Shown: positions 1 through 5,841, numbered from the stretch's first letter. The stretch: 6,843 nt of DNA from Chamaesiphon sp. (GCA_026786125.1 JAJAYU010000373.1:1-6843); one strand, 5' to 3'. Notes: generated by a model from the letters alone, not told the origin. A program made the numbers and translations.

Positions 1-332
1 GTTCTCAACAGGCAGTTGGTTCGATCGAAACCAAGGGATTTCCGGCTGTCCTGGCTGCTGCTGATGCGATGCTCAAGGCAGGACGTGTCACCTTAGTCGG
101 CTACCTGCGAGCTGGTAGTGCTAGATTTACCGTCAACGTGCGTGGAGACGTTTCGGAAGTCAAACAAGCAATGGCAGCGGGTATCGACGTAGTTGAAAAA
201 GTCTATGGTGGTACCTTAGAATCTTGGGTGATCATCCCCCGTCCCCATCCAAACGTTGAGCGAATTCTGCCAATTGGCTATACTGAAGAAGTCCAAGAAT
301 TCCGCGACCAAGTTGAAGGTAGGATTAGCTAG
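1..332 (+). CDS. ccmK4: Carboxysome shell hexamer protein, CcmK4-like (5' end cut by window)
   Basis: This is a single-domain BMC shell protein that forms hexameric tiles of the beta-carboxysome shell, whose central pores pass small metabolites. The reading frame is open from base 3 and shows 109 residues beginning [10 protein letters not shown]. By comparison with CcmK4 proteins only about two codons are missing. Visible family marks are GSIETKGFP at the N-terminus, AADAMLKAG, the pore-loop stretch YLRAGSARF, and WVIIPRPH followed by a short C-terminal tail. The RAGSAR pore loop is the CcmK4 type; CcmK1/CcmK2 carry KIGSGR there, so this is assigned to the CcmK3/CcmK4 satellite group. A ccmK3 partner would be expected just upstream but lies outside the window. 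ccmO follows 139 bases downstream on the same strand, with a weak terminator-like hairpin between them. The BMC assignment is very sure; the paralogue number is from recall of sequence pattern. Confidence 0.93.
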   Translation, partial: SQQAVGSIETKGFPAVLAAADAMLKAGRVTLVGYLRAGSARFTVNVRGDVSEVKQAMAAGIDVVEKVYGGTLESWVIIPRPHPNVERILPIGYTEEVQEFRDQVEGRIS

Positions 333-351
333 CTATTAGTAATAGCTTTTT
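331..351 (+). terminator. Small stem-loop with T run after ccmK4
   Basis: AGCTATT (331-337) and AATAGCT (341-347) form a perfect 7-bp stem around a 3-base loop, followed by a run of five T (347-351). The left arm overlaps the ccmK4 stop codon. This has the form of a rho-independent terminator, but the stem is AT-rich and weak. It may only attenuate read-through into ccmO, giving more CcmK4 than CcmO, or act as an RNA 3'-end stabiliser. Confidence 0.45.
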
Positions 352-432
352 GGGTAGTCTCTTTGCTGAAAGATCGATCAAATAAAAAGATTAACTGTAG
401 CAAGTTGGTAGTCGAAGATTCACTAGATTTTT

Positions 433-460
433 AACTATCAACTATCAACTATCAACTATC
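433..460 (+). repeat. Four tandem AACTATC heptamers upstream of ccmO
   Basis: Four exact head-to-tail copies of the heptamer AACTATC sit 11 bases before the ccmO start. Short tandem heptamers between genes are well known in filamentous and other cyanobacteria (STRR-type repeats). The same unit recurs once, plus a variant, at 6695-6708. No coding role; copy number is likely to vary between strains. It occupies the place where a ribosome binding site would sit, and none is visible for ccmO. Confidence 0.85.
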
Positions 461-471
461 AATTAATCGAA

Positions 472-1263
472 ATGTCCAACATTCACGCCGAAAGTGCCAT
501 CGGGTTAATATCCACTCGGAGCTTTCCGGCGATGGTGGGAACAGCAGATATGATGATCAAATCTGCTGATGTTACCTTGGTTGGCTATGAAAAAATTGGT
601 GGTGGATATTGTACTGCGGTAATTCGGGGCAGATTTCCCGATGTCAGATTAGCGGTGTCCGCAGGTGCAGAGATCGCCGCACAGATGGGTGAATTAATTT
701 ATCAGTCCGTAATTTCTCGCCCTTCGCCAAATCTTAGTGCAGTATTGCCGATTAGCGATCGAATGTTGGCGCAAGTAGTCGGCAAAAGTAAGCTGACCAA
801 TCTAGCAATTGGACTACTCGAAACTCGTGGGTTTCCGCCAATGGTTGGAGCGATGGATGCCATGCTCAAGACGGCTGATGTCCATGTTGCTGGCTATGAA
901 AAAACTGGAGCTGGTTTCTGTACCGCGATTATTCGGGGGACTGTCTCCAATGTTACCTTTGCCCTCGATGCTGGCATGTCAGCAGCCGAGAGTATTGGCG
1001 AACTGAGATCGATCATGGTCATTCCCCGCCCATTGGAAGATTTAGAACGGACTATTCCCACCGCTAGCTATTGGCTCGAACAAGCTCTGGTCATCCCAGA
1101 GCAACCATTAGTATTACCCCTGAGACTCCCACAATCCGTCAACGCACCACTGGTTGAAGTTGAAGTCGTTGAACTAGAGCAAGTAGAGCTAGAACAAAAA
1201 TTGCTCATAGACGGTACAGGTCAGAAGCCCCAGCAACAGGAATCATCGATCGAACTTGATTAA
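472..1263 (+). CDS. ccmO: Carboxysome shell protein CcmO, tandem BMC domains
   Basis: CcmO is the tandem-BMC shell protein of beta-carboxysomes; two fused BMC domains let it form pseudohexameric trimers that are thought to occupy special shell positions such as edges. The 263-residue protein has BMC domain 1 at about residues 8-94 and domain 2 at about 111-197. The halves are clearly homologous: each has a GLIxTRxFP/GLLETRGFP start, a VGYEK/AGYEK strand, a G-rich pore loop ending in CTA and IRG, and an ISRP/IPRP strand near the end. A tail of about 65 residues follows, rich in Val/Leu/Glu (about 227-243) and Gln (about 250-256), and is not BMC-like. The start ATG at 472 is chosen because the BMC fold begins within ten residues; no Shine-Dalgarno sequence is visible. 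It sits in tandem with the ccmK4-like gene, which supports its role. Main ccm operon genes (ccmL, ccmM, ccmN) are not present here. Confidence 0.93.
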   Translation: MSNIHAESAIGLISTRSFPAMVGTADMMIKSADVTLVGYEKIGGGYCTAVIRGRFPDVRLAVSAGAEIAAQMGELIYQSVISRPSPNLSAVLPISDRMLAQVVGKSKLTNLAIGLLETRGFPPMVGAMDAMLKTADVHVAGYEKTGAGFCTAIIRGTVSNVTFALDAGMSAAESIGELRSIMVIPRPLEDLERTIPTASYWLEQALVIPEQPLVLPLRLPQSVNAPLVEVEVVELEQVELEQKLLIDGTGQKPQQQESSIELD

Positions 1264-1316
1264 AATCTATCATAACGTTTCAATTCGACCTCAATGCGAT
1301 CGAAACCGACTATTAT

Positions 1317-1351
1317 ATGTAGCGGTCGCGGATCGAATCCGTACCTCACAC
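1317..1351 (+). pseudogene. Possible tRNA gene remnant (T arm and 3' acceptor strand only)
   Basis: The stretch around GGATCGAATCC (1330-1340) resembles a tRNA T arm: loop ATCGAAT differs from the usual TTCGAAT at one base, and four of five stem positions pair (1328-1331 with 1339-1342, one G-T). It is preceded by a GCGGT variable-loop-like segment and followed by CCTCACA, the length of an acceptor 3' strand. No D arm or matching 5' acceptor strand lies in the 80 bases upstream, so this is not a working tRNA. Translated in the frame of the next gene it reads GRGSNP, a familiar artefact of tRNA 3' ends. Such fragments are often left by integration or recombination. Chance similarity is possible. 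Confidence 0.35.
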
Positions 1352-1380
1352 AGAAGTCAGAGAGCTGTTTTAGATACATC

Positions 1381-2283
1381 ATGGGAATCGTCATTGCCAC
1401 TGTCAATATGAAAGGAGGTGTCGGCAAAACCACCCTCACCGTCAATTTAGCAGCTTGTCTAGCCAAGCTACATGGCAAGCGCGTCTTAGTTGTTGATCTA
1501 GACACCCAAATTAGTGCGACTTTGAGCCTAGTCACACCTCAAGATTTTGCCAGAATTCGCCGCGAAAAGAAAACAATTAGCTATTTGATCGCTAAAGTTC
1601 TCAAACCAAGTAGTCGATATAAATTTGAAACAAAAGATCTAATTACTAAGGATGTATGTTGGGTCAAAGGCTTAGATTTATTGGCTGGAGATATTGATAT
1701 TTACGATGAATTTTTAGTATCTGAGAAACTCCATCAAGAAACAGTCGAAAATCCTTATATAGATTTTGTCGATGTCTGGAATGAATTCGAAGGTTGTTTG
1801 ATCAAGAATATTTTAGCTCCAGTTATTGATGATTATGATTTTATCATTCTTGACTGCGCTCCTGGATACAATCTTCTGACCAGAAGCGGGATTATGGCTA
1901 GTCATTTCTATCTGATGCCAGCTCGTCCAGAGCCATTATCTTTAGTTGGGATGCAACTATTAGAACGCCGGATTGCCAAGCTAAGAGCAACACATGAAGG
2001 TGATAAAAATTGTCTAGAGAGTAGTTTGTTAGGTATCGTCTTCATTCTATCTGGTAGCACACTATTTGCTCGTTATTATGAGCAAGTCATGCAGCGAGTA
2101 ACCCAAGATTTTGAAGCTGCTAAAATATTTCAAAATCGAATTCCAATGGATGTAAATGTAGCCAAGGCGATCGATAGTTTTCAGCCTGTGGTGATCGAGA
2201 ATCCTGGCTCTGCTGGTTCTAAAGCCTTTGCTAAGTTGAGCCAGGAATTATTAGTGAAGGTGCAGCAGTTAGCGGGGGATTAG
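1381..2283 (+). CDS. ParA/MinD-family ATPase (carboxysome-positioning McdA possible)
   Basis: This is a cytosolic deviant-Walker-A ATPase of the ParA/MinD/McdA group; these proteins dimerise on ATP, usually bind nucleoid DNA, and move or space cargo. With the start at 1381 it has 300 residues. The deviant Walker A is KGGVGKTT at 11-18 with the signature lysine K11 intact and catalytic-site K16. Walker A' is VVDLDTQIS at 37-45 (D39, D41), and Walker B is FIILDCAPG at 154-162 (D158). The C-terminal half contains ARPEPLSLVG and DVNVAKAIDSF, typical of the family. An upstream in-frame ATG at 1294 adds 29 residues, but they read through the tRNA-like fragment and lie before the normal ParA beta-strand, so 1381 is preferred. 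The gene follows ccmO by 117 bases in the same direction. McdA is known to be encoded near carboxysome genes, which makes that role possible. However, no small McdB-like gene follows, so a chromosome or other cargo ParA is as likely. Fold sure, cargo unknown. Confidence 0.92.
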   Translation: MGIVIATVNMKGGVGKTTLTVNLAACLAKLHGKRVLVVDLDTQISATLSLVTPQDFARIRREKKTISYLIAKVLKPSSRYKFETKDLITKDVCWVKGLDLLAGDIDIYDEFLVSEKLHQETVENPYIDFVDVWNEFEGCLIKNILAPVIDDYDFIILDCAPGYNLLTRSGIMASHFYLMPARPEPLSLVGMQLLERRIAKLRATHEGDKNCLESSLLGIVFILSGSTLFARYYEQVMQRVTQDFEAAKIFQNRIPMDVNVAKAIDSFQPVVIENPGSAGSKAFAKLSQELLVKVQQLAGD

Positions 2284-2310
2284 CACTGCACGAGCGTTAA
2301 CTCAGGTTGT

Positions 2311-2340
2311 TTGCTAACTATGCCAGGAAAAGATTATGAT
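2311..2340 (+). promoter_or_regulatory. Likely petN promoter (-35 and -10)
   Basis: TTGCTA (2311-2316) and TATGAT (2335-2340) lie 18 bases apart. The -10 matches the sigma-70 consensus at five of six positions and the -35 at four of six. Transcription would begin near 2347, giving a leader of about 30 bases before the petN ATG. It suggests petN is transcribed alone rather than only by read-through from the ParA-type gene. Confidence 0.45.
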
Positions 2341-2376
2341 AGTTGCAGGTATAAAAATATTATTCTAAATAAAGCT

Positions 2377-2466
2377 ATGGATATCCTCACACTAGGCTGG
2401 GTTTCACTATTAGTACTATTTACTTGGTCGATTTCGATGGTTGTTTGGGGTCGTAACGGCTTTTAA
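2377..2466 (+). CDS. petN: Cytochrome b6f complex subunit VIII (PetN)
   Basis: PetN is one of the small single-helix subunits of the cytochrome b6f complex in the thylakoid membrane and is needed for assembly and stability of the complex that links photosystem II to photosystem I. The product is 29 residues: it begins [12 protein letters not shown], has one transmembrane helix at about residues 5-24, and ends MVVWGRNGF. Both the N-terminal MDILTLGW and the C-terminal MVVWGRNG are near-invariant in cyanobacterial and plastid PetN, and 29 residues is exactly the family length. It is easily missed because of its size. It stands alone, 93 bases after the ParA-type gene, with a good -10 element about 37 bases upstream of the ATG and no Shine-Dalgarno sequence. 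The 107-bp repeat begins only 7 bases after its stop codon. Confidence 0.96.
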   Translation: MDILTLGWVSLLVLFTWSISMVVWGRNGF

Positions 2467-2473
2467 TTAGATA

Positions 2474-2580
2474 TGTAGGTTGGGTTGCGGATGCGTTCCG
2501 GTCGGGTTTCCCGACCATGGAAACGCACCAAGCAGAAGAATGTTGACGAAGCCTCTCCGTCAGGAGACAACCCAACACAC
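2474..2580 (+). repeat. 107-bp hairpin-rich interspersed repeat, copy 1
   Basis: This element is repeated in inverted orientation at 6737-6843 with one mismatch (A at 2546 against G in the equivalent copy-2 strand). It has imperfect terminal inverted repeats sharing GTTGGGTTG (2479-2487) and CAACCCAAC (2568-2576). Inside is a perfect 7-bp hairpin, GGTCGGG (2500-2506) with CCCGACC (2510-2516) around TTT, flanked by further near-pairing GCGTT/AAACGC. A second small hairpin is TCTCC (2554-2558) with GGAGA (2563-2567). It has no coding capacity and no clear target-site duplication. The TGTAGGTTGGGTT end is a common motif of cyanobacterial intergenic repeats, so it is probably a non-autonomous MITE or REP-like element. 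Lying between convergent petN and rlmD it may also end transcription. Confidence 0.92.
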
Positions 2581-2589
2581 GCAAATTTA

Positions 2590-2619
2590 GATCGGGACAA
2601 TTCATAAATTGTCCCAATC
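2590..2619. terminator. Strong stem-loop between petN and rlmD
   Basis: GGGACAATT (2594-2602) pairs perfectly with AATTGTCCC (2607-2615) around the loop CATA, and the stem extends past one mismatch through GAT/ATC (2590-2592 with 2617-2619). It sits in the convergent gap 33 bases beyond the rlmD stop. There is no immediate T run on either strand; on the plus strand a run of five T starts about nine bases after the stem. It is best read as a shared mRNA 3'-end hairpin or a weak bidirectional terminator. A protein-binding palindrome is the alternative. Confidence 0.5.
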
Positions 2620-2651
2620 TCTAAGCATTTTTGAGCGCGATGATCAATTAA

Positions 2652-4220
2652 TTAAGCTGGAGCTTCGCCTCTGGTTAGGAAGGCGACGCATTCGACGTGA
2701 GAGGTTTGAGGGAAGAAATCAGCGGGTTGGACGTGGGTGAGCTGATAGTTGCCTTGTTCGCAGAGGATTTGGAGATCTCTGGCGAGGGTTGCGGGTTTGC
2801 AACTGATGTAGATAATCTGCGCTGGTTGCATGGCAGTGAGGGCATCGAGGACAGCTTGATCGCATCCAGTTCGAGGTGGATCTAGTAGGACAACATCTGC
2901 TTGAACGTCAATTTCTGGCAATAGTTCTTCCACTGCTCCAGTCCGAAATTCGATGTTATTAATACTATTGAGCCTTGCATTTGATCGAGCTTGCACTACT
3001 GACGCAGCGTGGACTTCTAGTCCAATTACTTTCTTGACTCGTTTTGACAATGGGAGGGTAAAAGTCCCAATCCCACAGTAGGCATCGATCAGGGTTTCTT
3101 CGCCTGTGAACTTGGCTCGATCAATAATCATGTTCAGCACTGTTTCAGCTTGCTCGGTATAGATCTGAAAGAAAGTATCACCTTTGAGCTGAAATTGTAA
3201 ATTACCAAAAGTCTCGCAGACATAATCGCGCCCTGCAATACAGCGAGTTTCGGTACCGAAGATATTATTGGTAGATTGACTATTGAGGTTGAGACAGACT
3301 CCGACGAGCATAGGATAGCGTTGCATCCACCGCTGTGCTTGTCCCTCGATGTCGGGAATATCAAAATCGGTGACGACTAAGGTTAGCAGGATTTCGCCTG
3401 TCCGCCGACCGATTCGCATCAGCAGATGGCGAAATTTAGGGCGGTGATCGGGGATATCTGTAACTTTGGTAATAGTGGGACGATTACGCAGTTTAGGCTT
3501 GGGAATACCCGTGACAGTAAGTTCTTCCTCTTGATACTGACTGACGATGATTTGTACCCCAGTGCGGCGCAAGCCTGGTTCTCTGGCTCCTTTACTTTCT
3601 GGTTGATATATTTGCCAGCCCCGATCTTGGATATCTTGCTTGATTTCAGCCAGAAGTGGATTCAACCGCTCATCTTGGACGGGGCACTGATTGAGATTGA
3701 CGATTTGATGGGTACCTTTGCGATAGTAACCCGCTTTGACACTACCTGAGTCGCTTACGCCCAAGGGATAGGTGACTTTATTCCGGTAGGCAAAATTCCC
3801 CTGTGCGCCGACAATGGGGGCGACGGGCGGTGCGGTGAATTTACCAATCCGCTTGAGTGCTTGCAACACCTGATTTTCTTTGGCGATTAATTGGTAGTCA
3901 TAGTCAATATGCTGCAACTGACAACCGCCACATTTGTCCGCGACGATGCAGCTAGGGCGGACTCGGTGCGGTGAAGCAGTCAAAACTTCGAGTAGTTTTC
4001 CATGTGAATACTGCCGTTTGACGGTGACTAGTCGAGCCACGACTCGATCTCCTGTGACTGTATCGGGGACAAATACGACTCGATCTCCCGCGCGTCCAAC
4101 TCCTTCGCCACTATCGTTGACATCGGTGATATCAATTTCGACAATATCTCCTTGTCTCGATGGCTGATTGGAAATGGGCAGTTCGCTAGAACCATCACTG
4201 GGAGAATTGTCAGGAAACAT
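2652..4220 (-). CDS. rlmD: 23S rRNA (uracil-C5)-methyltransferase, RlmD/RumA type, TRAM and Fe-S
   Basis: The enzyme transfers a methyl group from S-adenosylmethionine to C5 of a uridine in 23S rRNA (U1939 in E. coli numbering for RlmD). The 522-residue protein starts with about 20 loose residues, then a TRAM RNA-binding domain at about 22-82. The [4Fe-4S] ligands C91, C97, C100 (C-x5-C-x2-C) and C179 follow. The C-terminal methyltransferase domain shows FFQIY (350-354), SAM motif I DAYCGIGTF (379-387), DPPRTGC (447-453) and the nucleophile region SCKPATLARD with C474. All key residues are present. It is about 90 residues longer than E. coli RlmD (433), mainly from the N-terminus and a stretch around 205-262 that looks like a lineage insertion. 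TrmA and RlmC are relatives; TRAM plus the four-Cys cluster favours RlmD, although cyanobacterial members may differ in target uridine. It lies 132 bases after chaN on the same strand, with a possible own -10 (TATGAT, complement of 4250-4255). Confidence 0.93.
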   Translation of the reverse strand: MFPDNSPSDGSSELPISNQPSRQGDIVEIDITDVNDSGEGVGRAGDRVVFVPDTVTGDRVVARLVTVKRQYSHGKLLEVLTASPHRVRPSCIVADKCGGCQLQHIDYDYQLIAKENQVLQALKRIGKFTAPPVAPIVGAQGNFAYRNKVTYPLGVSDSGSVKAGYYRKGTHQIVNLNQCPVQDERLNPLLAEIKQDIQDRGWQIYQPESKGAREPGLRRTGVQIIVSQYQEEELTVTGIPKPKLRNRPTITKVTDIPDHRPKFRHLLMRIGRRTGEILLTLVVTDFDIPDIEGQAQRWMQRYPMLVGVCLNLNSQSTNNIFGTETRCIAGRDYVCETFGNLQFQLKGDTFFQIYTEQAETVLNMIIDRAKFTGEETLIDAYCGIGTFTLPLSKRVKKVIGLEVHAASVVQARSNARLNSINNIEFRTGAVEELLPEIDVQADVVLLDPPRTGCDQAVLDALTAMQPAQIIYISCKPATLARDLQILCEQGNYQLTHVQPADFFPQTSHVECVAFLTRGEAPA

Positions 4221-4352
4221 GATATATTTTGGCGGGAGATCGATATATCATCATAACAGTTGTTGTTGCTAAATCGCACAAATTATTTAACAATTTAGTA
4301 ACTTTAGGAGACTATTGAGTTTTTAGTGTAAGAAATAAATTTACTGGGATTT

Positions 4353-5237
4353 TTAATTTTTATTCCAGATAAAATCGGCTAATTCTGGCTGTTGTAAGTC
4401 TCGATCGAGATTAAGTAATACTGTTTTTTGGGTTGACTTTGGTTGGTTTAATCGTCGTAATACTCGATCGGGAATACCATAGCCATAGATAATGTGGGAG
4501 CTACCAGCTAAAACGATCGTTTGATAATTGGGATTCTGTTTAGCAAAATTAGCCGTATTTGCCGCCATTGTCTCATCCCATATTAGTTGGGCGGTGTAAA
4601 ATCTATCGAAACTTTTGCTAGCAATTGAGACAATTCCGGCATGTTGCTGATAACTAGCCAAAATCATCTCCTGATACTTAGCATTACTGCGATCGATCTC
4701 AGTCAGCGGGGGGATTGACTTAAGCTCGTCGCTAGTCAGGCTCTCCAGCCCTTGTCTCGCAACCTTTCGCGCGATTTCTCCAGGTGTATTTAGGGCAATC
4801 ACAGGTAAACGATTAGCCTTGGCAAATTCTAGGATCGGTAGATAGTATGCCCACGGATAGCCCCAGCGTTTGTCAAATTCTGACTGTTCGCGCAACTCAG
4901 TCGCAGTAATCTTATCTGCTAAATATTGATCGAGTAACGGCTGCATCTGACTTTGAAACATTTCCATGCCGATCGCGATCTGCGGTTTATGCTTAAATAA
5001 TACTTGGATAATTTCCAGTTGCTGTTGGTGATCTGATTCACTATCGTGAGTTTCACCCAGATAGACAATTTTTGCAGCTTGTAACTGTTTGAGAATGTCT
5101 TGTTGTGGAGTTGTAAAGCTAATATTGCTCTGGGCTGTAGTTGGTGAAGCTCCAGCATTTGGTATGATCACGATCGTATTGCTGGCTACCATTACAACCA
5201 GCCACCAAACAAGTGCAGCAATCCGACGGATATTCAT
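4353..5237 (-). CDS. ChaN-like exported protein (haem-binding uptake/Tiki-like family)
   Basis: The 294-residue protein belongs to the ChaN/DUF399 family, whose studied bacterial member binds haem and is linked to iron uptake; the fold is related to Tiki and erythromycin-esterase-like proteins. An N-terminal signal (basic NIRR, then a hydrophobic stretch at about 7-26) ends at NAGA-S near residue 30, which suits signal peptidase I. There is no lipobox cysteine, so unlike some ChaN proteins it is not predicted to be a lipoprotein. Family motifs are YLGETHD (59-65, with E62 and H64), GMEMFQ (90-95), YTAQLIWDETMA (214-225) and AGSSHIIYGYGIP (244-256, with H248). Its likely place is the periplasm. 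It lies upstream of rlmD and divergent from the thioesterase gene, neither of which explains it. A metal-dependent hydrolase role is an alternative to haem binding. Confidence 0.88.
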   Translation of the reverse strand: MNIRRIAALVWWLVVMVASNTIVIIPNAGASPTTAQSNISFTTPQQDILKQLQAAKIVYLGETHDSESDHQQQLEIIQVLFKHKPQIAIGMEMFQSQMQPLLDQYLADKITATELREQSEFDKRWGYPWAYYLPILEFAKANRLPVIALNTPGEIARKVARQGLESLTSDELKSIPPLTEIDRSNAKYQEMILASYQQHAGIVSIASKSFDRFYTAQLIWDETMAANTANFAKQNPNYQTIVLAGSSHIIYGYGIPDRVLRRLNQPKSTQKTVLLNLDRDLQQPELADFIWNKN

Positions 5238-5248
5238 GTCTTGGCTAA

Positions 5249-5277
5249 ATAATATATCTAGCTAAGATAACGCACAA
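5249..5277 (-). promoter_or_regulatory. Likely chaN promoter in the divergent gap
   Basis: Read on the minus strand, TTGTGC (5277-5272) and TATTAT (5254-5249) are separated by exactly 17 bases. The -10 matches consensus at five of six positions; the -35 at three of six, including the key TTG. An interrupted inverted repeat, TATCT-AGCTA-AGATA (5255-5269), lies in the spacer and could be an operator. On the plus strand TTGGCT (5241-5246) and TAAGAT (5263-5268), 16 bases apart, could serve the thioesterase gene, so the two promoters would overlap. Confidence 0.35.
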
Positions 5278-5315
5278 CATCTGAAGTCCGCATCGCCCCT
5301 CTAAAATTACTAGTT

Positions 5316-5807
5316 ATGCCAGAACCCACCGATATTCGCGCTCAAACTGACTCTGATAGCGCAATTGAGAAATTGAGCTATCAAGCCATATCCACCAACT
5401 GGTTTGAATACCCGATTGTCGTCTATCCCCACGATACTGATTATGGCGGGATTGTTTGGCATGGTACTTACCTCTCCTGGATGGAAGAAGCACGGGTAGC
5501 CTGTCTAAAGTCGATCGGCATCGATTTCGCTGATTTGGTAGCGATGGGTTGTGACTTACCAGTAGTAGACTTGTCGGTTAGGTATCGCAGTGCGCTCCGC
5601 ATGGGCGATTCAGCGATCGTCAAAACTCGGACGATCGATATGGAAGGTGTGCGGATTGTCTGGGAATATGAGATTCAATCACTAGATCGATCGACTATTT
5701 ATCTGACGGGTATGGTGACGCTAGTCGCTGTCGATCAAGAAAAAGGTAAAATCATGCGTCAATTACCCGCAACTGTTAAAGATGCACTAGTAAAAATGCG
5801 GGAATAA
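5316..5807 (+). CDS. Hotdog-fold acyl-CoA thioesterase (4HBT/YbgC-like)
   Basis: A 163-residue single-domain hotdog protein that should hydrolyse an acyl-CoA or similar thioester in the cytosol. The 4-hydroxybenzoyl-CoA thioesterase signature is at residues 39-52, HDTDYGGIVWHGTY, followed by LSWMEEAR. D42 aligns with the catalytic Asp17 of the Pseudomonas enzyme, and the downstream VDLSVRYRSALRMGD (84-98) is typical of YbgC/FadM-type members. The first 30 residues are polar, variable and lie before the fold. Length is slightly above the usual 130-150 because of this extension; a later start is possible but no better ATG precedes the domain. Cyanobacteria use a hotdog enzyme for DHNA-CoA in phylloquinone synthesis, but the active-site region here is not obviously that type and no menaquinone genes adjoin. 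Substrate unknown. It is divergent from chaN (78 bases) and convergent with the DUF1361 gene (34 bases apart). Confidence 0.9.
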   Translation: MPEPTDIRAQTDSDSAIEKLSYQAISTNWFEYPIVVYPHDTDYGGIVWHGTYLSWMEEARVACLKSIGIDFADLVAMGCDLPVVDLSVRYRSALRMGDSAIVKTRTIDMEGVRIVWEYEIQSLDRSTIYLTGMVTLVAVDQEKGKIMRQLPATVKDALVKMRE

Positions 5808-5841
5808 ATTAAGCTGTTTTTTCGCTCCCCGCGCTCTAATC

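Noticed and set aside
433..460. CRISPR-like array
   Set aside because: Units are 7 bases with no spacers; this is a simple tandem repeat.
1277..1351. Complete tRNA gene
   Set aside because: No D arm, anticodon arm or 5' acceptor strand can be placed upstream of the T-arm-like segment.
1294..1380. N-terminal extension of the ParA-type protein from an upstream ATG
   Set aside because: It reads through the tRNA-like fragment (GRGSNP), and the ParA fold normally starts right at MGIVIATVNMKGG.
1260..1535. Minus-strand open frame of 91 residues
   Set aside because: It is antisense to the Walker A region of the ATPase and to the tRNA-like fragment; no recognisable domain.
2284..2376. A small McdB gene after the ATPase
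   Set aside because: Only 93 bases separate the ATPase from petN and they hold a promoter-like sequence, not an open frame.
2420..2617. Minus-strand open frame of 65 residues
   Set aside because: It is a translation of the 107-bp repeat and antisense petN; no protein features.
3426..3749. Plus-strand open frame of 107 residues inside rlmD
   Set aside because: Shadow frame opposite a well-supported rlmD reading; composition is not protein-like for any family I recognise.
4028..4279. Minus-strand 83-residue frame overlapping the rlmD start
   Set aside because: Out of frame with the strong TRAM domain and without recognisable features.
5316..5807. DHNA-CoA thioesterase of phylloquinone synthesis
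   Set aside because: Same fold, but sequence pattern around the active site is closer to YbgC/FadM types and there are no men genes nearby.
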